From NCBI RefSeq assembly GCF_003611275.1, contig NZ_CP020694.1:1-64000 (forward strand): 64,000 bases of DNA. Direction: 5' to 3'. The notes below the pieces were generated by a model. The model saw only the letters and a program-made list of their open reading frames with translations. It did not search any database and was not told where the DNA came from. Positions 29,843 to 38,500 of the stretch are shown in pieces. Source of the stretch: Sulfitobacter sp. D7 (GTDB taxonomy: Bacteria > Pseudomonadota > Alphaproteobacteria > Rhodobacterales > Rhodobacteraceae). Made by a program: the position numbers and the translations under genes. Positions within the stretch are counted from its first letter, which is position 1. The number at the start of each line of letters is the position of its first letter.

Positions 29843-31793
29843 CGTTTTAGCCGAGTTGGGCATCCGAAATGGCAGTTCCGAGAAGCTCGAATGCATTGCT
29901 GAAAGGGACCAATCTGTGGTCCTACGAAAGTGCTGCGGTGAATTATGCGAGGTTGGAAAAGAAGAATATCGTCGCCTCATCGCGGGTGGGCATGCCTCCC
30001 CCCTGAACATAGAACCAACCGCAGGCTTTATTCCGGATGAACATGCACGCGTCGCTCAAAGTATGAAACTTCATGCGATCCGGCGAGACGACGAGCTACG
30101 TCGCGCCGGGAACTCGGCCAGAAAGTCAGCCGAGATAATCGGTACTGAACTTCGTGAAAATCCACGGTTCATTCGATATGTTCCAGCGCAGTTCGGTCTC
30201 AGAACATTACAACACTGGAAGCAGTGTAAATCCAAGGACGGTAGGTCGGCGCTTCTACCGAAGACTCACCTTAAAGGGAATCATGGAGAACGGTACGACG
30301 AACTGTACGAGGAAATCGCAATGGCGGCCCTCGAAGAAATCTATCTGAAAAACGATAGAATTTCTACAGGAAAACTCTCAGACTTGGTTGCATATCGCTA
30401 TGAACAAGCTTGGTACGAAAAGCATAAGGCCGACACCCAAAAGCAGCTCAACCCGCATGGTAAGCGCAGCCTTGAAGCGGTTCTCAGAAAACTGCGGGTT
30501 GATGACGTCATTTCCTACCGGCACGATTCTGAAACGGCAAAGAAGCTGAAATTGCAGGCTCAGTTCTTTCATAGAGTTCAGATGCCGTTCGATCTTGTTG
30601 AAGTGGACTGCACAACAGGAAACATCCATCTGATGGGAGTTGATCGAACCTGTATTGGCCGACCGACGTTCAGCATAGCAGTCGATGCGGTGACAGGTTT
30701 TCCCGTCGGCCTGCGCATCAGCCTTTCGGCACCGCGGGAAGAATTGACGGTCCAGACTATCAAAGATGTTATGACCGACCGCGGTGATGCCTTTTTCGAA
30801 AAGTATAACATTGAAAACCGCTTCGAGATGACCGGGGTGCCTCAAATAATTAGTTCTGACCAAGGCTCAGAAAACAGTGGTGGGCACCTTTCCAGGCTCA
30901 TTGAGCAATCCGGTGCAGAATGGGCAAAGAACGCTCCAGGCTGCCCTGAGAAAAAGCCTTTCGTCGAAAGGTTCAATCGAGAACTGAGCGAGTATCTCCA
31001 AACACTTGCGGGCTCGACCCACACCAAAGAACTTCCCGACAAGGAACGAACTGAGAAAGGAATGCTGGAAGCATGCCTAACAATCGAACAGTTGGAAGCC
31101 CTCGTCATGAAATGGCTTTACGATGTGTATGCCACAAAAGTCCGCCGCAGAATCCAGTCGCCGTTACGCGTCGCCGAATCCCCCATGCAAAGTTGGAAAC
31201 GCCTACAAAGCCAAGCGGTCTTACCTCCAGTACCAGAAGATATCACAGAATGGTTCATGGTCGAAAAGACAGTTCGGAAGGTGTGGCACTATGGGATTGA
31301 AGTGGAAGGTGTGCTTTTTCACTCACCAGAGCTCGGCGAGCTGATTAAACATATCGGTGTCCGGCGATCGCTTGATGTCAGGTACGATCCCACCGATTGC
31401 CGCGAAATCGCGGTGATACATGAAAGCTTGGCTGTTCCGCTGATTGTACCTGCAAAATCCGATGATGTTGCCGCAGTCAGCTTTGCCGATGCAAAGCGCA
31501 TGCGGACGGTAAGTCAAGAGACCAAGAAGGCAGACCTAAAAGCACGATCAACGGCAATGGAATTGGCTTTGGAGGCACAAACGCGAGCCGAAGAAATTGG
31601 GCGCGGGAAAGTTCAATCCTTGAAATCTGCACGTGCCAAAGAAGCCATGAGACGCAAACACCAGCAAATTTTGGACAATTCCAAAGTCCCGCCACGCAGC
31701 CAGACTTCCGCTGTCGAGAGAGCGAACCAACCTACTCCAAAGGCCCCAGTCAGACGCAGGTCCGAGCGTCCGACAATCGAGCAAATGGAGTAG
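29829..31793 (+). CDS. tnsB: TnsB/TniA-type DDE transposase
   Basis: This 654-residue protein binds transposon ends and joins the 3' ends to target DNA. The RNase-H-like core has Asp260 (LVEVDCTTGNIHLMGVD), Asp344 (ISSDQGSEN) and Glu380 (PFVERFNREL), giving the DD-35-E spacing of the retroviral-integrase/Mu superfamily. N-terminal helical DNA-binding regions precede the core and a Mu-type C-terminal beta domain follows; the last 100 residues are basic and helical. It begins at TTG inside the tnsA end, with GGAG seven bases upstream, so the start is set by that ribosome site. Confidence 0.9.
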   Translation: MAYNDVLAELGIRNGSSEKLECIAERDQSVVLRKCCGELCEVGKEEYRRLIAGGHASPLNIEPTAGFIPDEHARVAQSMKLHAIRRDDELRRAGNSARKSAEIIGTELRENPRFIRYVPAQFGLRTLQHWKQCKSKDGRSALLPKTHLKGNHGERYDELYEEIAMAALEEIYLKNDRISTGKLSDLVAYRYEQAWYEKHKADTQKQLNPHGKRSLEAVLRKLRVDDVISYRHDSETAKKLKLQAQFFHRVQMPFDLVEVDCTTGNIHLMGVDRTCIGRPTFSIAVDAVTGFPVGLRISLSAPREELTVQTIKDVMTDRGDAFFEKYNIENRFEMTGVPQIISSDQGSENSGGHLSRLIEQSGAEWAKNAPGCPEKKPFVERFNRELSEYLQTLAGSTHTKELPDKERTEKGMLEACLTIEQLEALVMKWLYDVYATKVRRRIQSPLRVAESPMQSWKRLQSQAVLPPVPEDITEWFMVEKTVRKVWHYGIEVEGVLFHSPELGELIKHIGVRRSLDVRYDPTDCREIAVIHESLAVPLIVPAKSDDVAAVSFADAKRMRTVSQETKKADLKARSTAMELALEAQTRAEEIGRGKVQSLKSARAKEAMRRKHQQILDNSKVPPRSQTSAVERANQPTPKAPVRRRSERPTIEQME

Positions 31794-31796
31794 ATC

Positions 31797-32771
31797 ATGT
31801 CGAAAGCCACACTTCCACTTTTTAGCCACCGCATCATTCATGATGCGCTCAGCACTACAGCTCAGACGGTTGAAGACCTTCTCGCTGCGAAGGACCCCAA
31901 AGCCGGATGTATTATACCCCTCTTGGGACCCACACGGGTCGGCAAATCAGCAGTCGTGGACCGACTGGTCGAAAGGTCCGGTAATGCTTGTGCGCTGTTT
32001 CCTATGAAGGAGGTTGTTCGTGCAAGCCTACCCGCCCAAGTAAGCGGCCGCGAGATCTATGCGGCTGGTTTGCAGGCCATGGGTTTCCGCACTCGGGAGG
32101 CGGACAAGACCAAGCTTTTGCGGGATCGGCTGTTTCGCGCAATCAAAGAGCGCGAAATGAAGGTCATCGTTTTCGACGAAGCCAATCACTTCATTGAACG
32201 CGGTGCTAATCTCTCGCCTCGTGCAGCGGCAGACCACCTCAAATATCTTGTCGACGAGACCGGCGTGAGTTTGATCCTGAGCGGTCTCCCGCGTTTCCAG
32301 CAAATCATCGACCAGAATGAACAGCTTCGCGATAGAGCGAACGGCACAGTTCTGTTCAAACCATACGATTGGCAGGACGAAGACGATCGTGACGGATTCG
32401 CAGGCGCGGTCGACGCTGCAATCGGAAGCCTTGAACACTCAGGGTTCTTTCTGGTGCCGGAGTTCGACGACATTGTGCGGCGCCTGTACGGGGCTTCCGG
32501 TGGTCGCGTGCCGATGATGCTGCGGTTGTTCAAGTCATGCGCTATAGCAGCACGTGACTCGAAACAATTGACGCTTGCCACTTTTGTGAAAGCGGCAAGC
32601 AATATGCAGCAATCCGGCATTCCTGTTTCCTCTTTCTTTTACGACGAAGAACCGGATGAAGTTGAGCTCCATCGCTCATTCGCGAGCGTCATGAGCGAGG
32701 CCGGCCTCGATTTCCCAATTCAATCTATCGCCGGTTTGGAGGCATCCTGGGCAGAGGGTGCGATGATATGA
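31797..32771 (+). CDS. tnsC: TnsC/TniB-type AAA+ transposition regulator
   Basis: The 324-residue ATPase has Walker A GPTRVGKS at 44-51 and Walker B VIVFDEANHF at 123-132, as in TniB/TnsC proteins that form filaments on target DNA and recruit the transposase. It begins three bases after the tnsB stop, with GGAG upstream, and overlaps the TniQ gene by ATGA. Its C-terminal segment probably touches TniQ and TnsB. Confidence 0.9.
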   Translation: MSKATLPLFSHRIIHDALSTTAQTVEDLLAAKDPKAGCIIPLLGPTRVGKSAVVDRLVERSGNACALFPMKEVVRASLPAQVSGREIYAAGLQAMGFRTREADKTKLLRDRLFRAIKEREMKVIVFDEANHFIERGANLSPRAAADHLKYLVDETGVSLILSGLPRFQQIIDQNEQLRDRANGTVLFKPYDWQDEDDRDGFAGAVDAAIGSLEHSGFFLVPEFDDIVRRLYGASGGRVPMMLRLFKSCAIAARDSKQLTLATFVKAASNMQQSGIPVSSFFYDEEPDEVELHRSFASVMSEAGLDFPIQSIAGLEASWAEGAMI

Positions 32772-34558
32772 GCATTCTGGTTCAACCTGACCAATCCGAG
32801 AGCTTGGAAGGCTATCTGCGCCGCTTTGCTGAAGCGGAAATGTGGCCTGACGTATCTGACTTCCTCGGCTCCTTTGGTTTGCGTTACGGTCGACCGCTCA
32901 TCGAGGACGCCCTGGAAGTAGAAGGGCTGCTCGAACTCCCGAAGGGTACTCTCGGAGATATTCTTCCTTCCGCAACACCGTCAATCCCAACCCGAAACTG
33001 GAGATTCGAACGCCACCATAGCGCACCCATATGTCCGGATTGCATCTCGGAAGGTAGGCCGCATCATCATTCATGGCGACACAGTTTTGTGACGGCCTGC
33101 TCTGAGCATAGTTTGAGGCTCGCCGATGAATGCCCGATGTGTGGTGAGAACTTCATGCCGGGACGCGGCGGGTACGATACCTGCCATTGCGGCTGTCCGC
33201 TCGACCGCTTGCCTCGGAACAAAGCGCTGGAAGCGGAGGTCGCTTTGTCAGCGCTAATCTCCGGCGACATGCACCCGTCTCGATCTATGCTGCCTCCTGC
33301 TTTGGCGTTTCGCACGCCGGAAGACATTGGGGAATTCGTATACTTTTTGGCAAGCGCCGAAGTCGAAACCGAGACCGGCAAACAGGGAAAGACGCCACTC
33401 CCTAAAAATTTGGCGGAGGCTACTCTCTTTCTCGAACCAGTATTCTCTACCTTTTGTGACTGGCCGACAAAGTTCGAGTGTGCAGTATCGGCACGGTTGT
33501 CAAACTCCGGTGCCCCAACCGCACCCATGCGGCTTGGTAAGTGGTACCAACGGCTGAACTCATTCGACGGTCAAGCATACAATGACTTTCATGCTACCCT
33601 CGGAAAGGTCGTCCAAAGTGAGTTTGATGGTGCCTATGCAGGGGGAGCCGGCGCCCCTTCTGATATGCGGAATTGGGTCAGTGCTGCAGAGGCAGCAAAA
33701 ATTTTGCACATCCGTGCAGACCGTCTTGTGGATGCGGTGGCAAAAAAACGCATCCCCGGGAAGAAATATGCATCGGGCTTCGGGCACCGACACACGATGA
33801 TCCATCGCGATACCGTAGCTGAGATTGCGCAAGACAGGCAGCGTTTCATCGACAAAACTACAGCAAGGGAGGTCCTTGGTATATCGCGCAAACAATACGA
33901 CCTTCTTGCTGAAGCAGGGCTCATAGCACGGTTCATTCCTGAGACTTTGCCATCGTTGGTGGATGGCCAATACGATAGTGTTGCAATCAAACGGTTCGTC
34001 GACGATATCTCCTCGACTGCAGTTGAGGTTGATGGCGCAACCGTTTCCCTCAAAGAATTGAACCTTCGATTCACCACAGATGCGGCTGCATTAAAGGAAG
34101 TATTTTGCCGTATCTCAGACGGCGGCCTTCGCCCCACAATGGGCTCCACGGATGGATGCTTCGCTGGACTTCGGTTCTCCAGCAAAGAGATCGACGCAAT
34201 CATCGCTGACGTGCGCCATGGGTCAGGTCTCACCATTCAAAAGGTTGCCCAGCTGACAGGCTGGAAGGACCAATGTGTCGCGCAATGGTGCAAACAAGGC
34301 CTGATCCAGCACGAAGAGTTTCCCCATGCTGGCAAGGTCGGCCGTAGCATCAGCCACGAAGCCCTGTGCATTTTCCAGATGGAATATGTGCCTGTCTCAA
34401 CACTTGCGGGCCAGCTTGGCACATCCGCCCGCCATCTTATGGTCAAACTGTCAGATATCGGCATTGAGACCATCGGAGCTTTTCAGGATGGCACAGCTTG
34501 GCGTGGTCACCTCCTCAAACTCTCCGACTTGGCTTCAGCGCTAAAGGCCGTGACATGA
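32768..34558 (+). CDS. tniQ: TniQ/TnsD-type target-selection protein
   Basis: TniQ-family proteins choose the target site in Tn7-like and Tn5053-like elements. The 596-residue protein opens with the TniQ signature (ESLEGYLRRFAEAE) and has zinc-binding clusters CPDC (89-92), CSEH (111-114), CPMC (122-125) and CHCGC (139-143). The second half has several helix-turn-helix-like stretches (AAKILHIRADRLVDAV, AREVLGISRKQYDLL, VAQLTGWKDQCVAQWC), suggesting that it reads a particular DNA site, like TnsD. At this length it is between short TniQ and full TnsD proteins. The target site is not evident here. Confidence 0.88.
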   Translation: MSILVQPDQSESLEGYLRRFAEAEMWPDVSDFLGSFGLRYGRPLIEDALEVEGLLELPKGTLGDILPSATPSIPTRNWRFERHHSAPICPDCISEGRPHHHSWRHSFVTACSEHSLRLADECPMCGENFMPGRGGYDTCHCGCPLDRLPRNKALEAEVALSALISGDMHPSRSMLPPALAFRTPEDIGEFVYFLASAEVETETGKQGKTPLPKNLAEATLFLEPVFSTFCDWPTKFECAVSARLSNSGAPTAPMRLGKWYQRLNSFDGQAYNDFHATLGKVVQSEFDGAYAGGAGAPSDMRNWVSAAEAAKILHIRADRLVDAVAKKRIPGKKYASGFGHRHTMIHRDTVAEIAQDRQRFIDKTTAREVLGISRKQYDLLAEAGLIARFIPETLPSLVDGQYDSVAIKRFVDDISSTAVEVDGATVSLKELNLRFTTDAAALKEVFCRISDGGLRPTMGSTDGCFAGLRFSSKEIDAIIADVRHGSGLTIQKVAQLTGWKDQCVAQWCKQGLIQHEEFPHAGKVGRSISHEALCIFQMEYVPVSTLAGQLGTSARHLMVKLSDIGIETIGAFQDGTAWRGHLLKLSDLASALKAVT

Positions 34559-35157
34559 CATTTAACTTCATGACATTTTCAAACTTGCCACAGTCGATCT
34601 TACGCCCCCTCAATATAGATGAAATCGCCGCGATTGTTGAAGGGGATCGCAAGGTTGTACTCCAGATGATCAAGGAGGGTGGTCTTCCCAAGTCTGTACT
34701 TTCCAGATCCAAGAAGGCTGCTATTGGTTCCCAACCACTGCTCAAGCCAATCGCACGCCCAATTGGACATTTTGAACTGGCGGGCGGATACCTTCTTAGT
34801 CGTCGGCTCCGCCGTTAATTGCTAAGAGAAATGGGCGATGTAGCGAAAGGCTCTTCGAAGTAAGATGTAATCAAGTAAGGCATATTGCGAATTGATTTGC
34901 CTGACTCGGTCGCGAAGGCAGTTGCCAGAATGGCTTAATTGGCAAGGGCCGAGGCTGCAGTCCAATTCGATGCTGAAATCAGCGGTAGGATACCGGTCAT
35001 GCGCGGAACGCGGATTCGCGTTTTCGAATTAGCGGATCTCTGCAAGTTTGAAACTGTTCTCTACATCTGGGAGAATTTTCCCAGCCTGTCGGCAGAGCAT
35101 CTTAAACAGGCAAGCCTATATGCAAGGGCTCACCCGCTCAGTAACGTCCCAGGTTGA
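34555..35157 (+). pseudogene. dead HTH-DUF433 antitoxin gene, four in-frame TAA stops
   Basis: One reading frame runs from the ATG at 34555 (overlapping the tniQ stop) to TGA at 35157. It encodes a helix-turn-helix-like start (NIDEIAAIVEGDRKVVLQMI), a linker ending RIDLPDSVAKAVARMA, and a DUF433 domain (LARAEAAVQFDAEISGRIPV, then MRGTRIRVFELADL, NFPSLSAEHLKQASLYARAHP). TAA codons interrupt it at 34816, 34861, 34876 and 34936. DUF433 proteins are antitoxin-like partners of PIN-type toxins. No toxin gene follows. The part to 34818 could be made as an 87-residue peptide coupled to tniQ, and a TTG at 34939 could start the DUF433 part, but decay is the simpler reading. Confidence 0.6.
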
Positions 35158-35515
35158 GTTTGTTCACTCTGGCAACCTGGAAAGGGCCACCTAAACCTCT
35201 GCTGCAGCGTGCACCTTCGGCGGGCCATGATGTCATTGGCTCGAAGCGGCCCATCAAAGAAGTAGCTTCTTCTGCCTTGATCCCCATGGAAATCGAAACG
35301 ACCCATTGGTGCGAGCCTCATTTTTTTTTGCGACCGATGCGATTTTCCTATGCTCATAGCTCTGCAAGGGATGCTCGAAGGACAATTATCAAACTCTCCG
35401 AACTGCGAACCATTTCTGTAGTTCAAGTCTAATCGTTAGAAAGCACACCTTCACTACAGATTGACACGCAGAGCAGCGTGTGCAGCATCGAGCCATACTT
35501 ATCAAGAGTTGCATT
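35158..35515. other. noncoding leader region of the helicase gene
   Basis: No gene is supported here. The stretch contains a run of nine T at 35322-35330 and a degenerate GCTGCAGCGTGCACCTTCGG near 35199 that resembles the dispersed repeat. No convincing promoter for the downstream helicase gene was identified; the ATTGACAC near 35459 is a possible -35. Confidence 0.3.
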
Positions 35516-38500
35516 ATGTCAGAAATCATTGATCCAATAAGCACAGCCGAGGAAGATCAGAACCTCACCGTAACTTTCTCTACGGCGGAGAAAATCAATT
35601 TCTCCTCCGCCCAAAACGGCGTTTCGATTCTTCGCAAGATTAAGTTGATCAATGGGACAGATGCGCCACTGAAGAACCTTTCTATTAAGATTGAGAGCAC
35701 GCCTTCAGTCATCAAGCCGAAAACCTGGACGCTGGATCGGCTTGGCCCAGGCGAAGAACGGAAGCTGTCTGACCTCGAAACGCCCTTGAATGACGCGCTC
35801 CTATCCGGGCTGAACGAGGCAGAGTTTGGCCAATTGAAATTGACGGTATCTGCCGATGACACGGAACTCTTTCGCGAAGACCGTCGCATCGAAATGCTGG
35901 CTCGGGACGAATGGGGCGGCATCGGAGATATGGCCCATCTGCTGGCTGCTTATGTCTCGCCCAACGATGCGGTGGTGGCAGCCATCCTGAAGGAGGCCGG
36001 TCGTCTGCTGGAGCGCGGCGGACAAAGCGGCGCAATTGACGGCTACCAGTCGAAAGATCCAAGGCGTGTGTGGATGCTCGTGGGAGCAATCTGGTCTGCG
36101 ACCACCGCGCTTGGATTGACCTATGCCTATCCTCCAGCGTCTTTTGAAACACGCGGTCAGAAGGTTCGCAGCCCTGCGCGCGTTAAATCTGAAGGGCTTG
36201 CAACCTGCTTGGACAGTTCCTTGTTGCTTGCTGCGTGCTTCGAAGCGGCTGGGTTGAACTCAGTGGTTCTATTTTCTGAGGGTCACGCTTGGGCAGGTGT
36301 TTGGCTAACCGAACGCGATTTCGGTCAGGTGACGGAACCTGATGTGATGACTGTGCGCAAGGCCATTGACGCCCGTGAATTTATCACCATGGAGACGACA
36401 CTTCTAACAAAGCGACCAACTATCGGTTTGGAGCAGGCAGTCAGCGTAGGACGTGACCTGACGGCCGAACGCAATGAGCATACCTTCCAATTGACCGTTG
36501 ATGTTCGGCGGGCCCGCGTCGCGCGCATCAGGCCGCTTGCCTCTCACAGCACCGAGACAAACCCAGAAGCTGAACAGATCGAAGCTGCGCCCCCAGCCTT
36601 GCCAAAGCCGCTGGCCTTCGATTTCCTGCCAGGTGATCTCGTAGATGAAGAGCCGAAGACGCCACAAGATCGGATTTCCCGTTGGCAACGTAAGCTGCTG
36701 GATCTGTCCCTGCGCAACCGCTTGCTGAATTTTCGCGATACCAAGCAAACTATCCCCTTTGTCTGTCCAGACGTTTCGAGTCTTGAAGACCAACTGGCCG
36801 ACGGAAAGAAATTCAAAGCTCTTGCTCTCAAGGACGAAGACCCAGTCGGACAGCGTGACCTGCTAAACAAGGAAGAACCTAAGCTGCTCGAAGAAGTCGC
36901 GCGCGATGCCTTTGCCAAAGGACAACTGGCTGTCCCATTAACAGGAAAAGATACAAACAACCGCCTTCTCGGCCTTTTTCGCAAGGCCAAGAGCGACATG
37001 CAGGAAGGCGGGACTAATACATTGTTTCTCGCCGCAGGCTTCCTGCGCTGGAAAAAGACTGACACCGATACACGCAGCTACCGTGCACCATTATTGCTTA
37101 TCCCCGTGAAGGTATCGCGTCGCTCTGCCCAATCCGAGTTCATCATCGAGCACCACGAGGATGATGTCCGCCTGAACGCGACTCTCCTCGAGTTTCTCAA
37201 GCGCGACTTCGACCTTCATATCCCAGAACTCGAGGGGGAGTTGCCGCGTGATGAGAGCGGCTACGACCTGCCGCTGATATTCGAAATCATGCGGCGCAAA
37301 GTGCGCGACGTCGCGGGGTTCGAGGTGGTGGAGGAGCTGGCTATGTCAACCTTCTCCTTTGCCAAGTTCCTGATGTGGAAAGACCTGGTAGAGCGGACGG
37401 ATAGCCTGCGCAACAATGCATTGGTACAGCACCTCGTCGACAATCCAACCGAACCATTCCTTGCCGAAGGTGCGGCCGCACTTCCCTCAGCAGTTGATGT
37501 GGATCGACGGGTCGCACCACGAGATATGTTCACGCCGTTGCCTGCGGATTCTTCACAGTTGTCGGCCGTCCTTGCTGCACAGGACGGGCATAATTTTGTC
37601 CTCATCGGCCCTCCAGGAACCGGTAAAAGCCAGACTATCGCTAACATCATTTCGCAGTGTCTCGCTGTTGGAAAGACCGTTCTTTTCGTTGCCGAGAAGT
37701 CCGCGGCGCTGGACGTCGTACATCGTCGCTTGTCGGCGCATGGGCTTGGCGACGCGGTCTTGGAACTCCATTCCAACAAGGCAGACCGAAAGTCTGTGCT
37801 CAATCAACTGGGGCGTAGCTGGGATCGACAGGGCGAAGTTTCAGAGGCCGAATGGATCCGAGTGACTGATGACCTTTCGATCAAACGCACTCAGTTGAAT
37901 GAGTACGTTGCGGCCCTTCATCGCAAGGGTACGCAGGGCTTCAGTGTCTATGAAGCGGTGGGCCATGCTGCGCGCGCGGAGGTTTCTTTTGAGCTGTCCT
38001 TTGACAACAAGGATGCCCACGATGCCGAGAGCTATGCGCATTTAAGTACCTTGGCCGAGGCGGTCGGGCGCTGTCACCAAATTGTTCAGGACCGCCCAGC
38101 TTTGCCACTGGTCGGTGCCGAAGAGTGGTCTTTCGGCTGGCAAACTGAGCTTTTGTCGCGCTCGGAGAACCTGCGAAAGGCCACTCGTGAGGTGGCAGAG
38201 CACGCGACCGCCTTAACTGCTTTGTGTGGGTTAACTGAAGATGCTCTGAACAAGGACCGGCTTGAAGAATTGGTGGCGCTTTCTGGATGGCCGGCCAACG
38301 GTTCCGATGTAAGCTGGGGCTTGGAGGCGGACCTGTCGAATGCGGTCCAGGAAAGTGAACGACTTGCCCCAATGTTGGACGCGTATCGCACCGCGTCCGA
38401 GGCACTATCGGCAAGTTATCCTTTGGATCGACTGAGCACGATGCCGCTCGACCAGATGGATGCTGACTGGCGGCGTGCCCAAACCAAGTTCTGGCCATTC

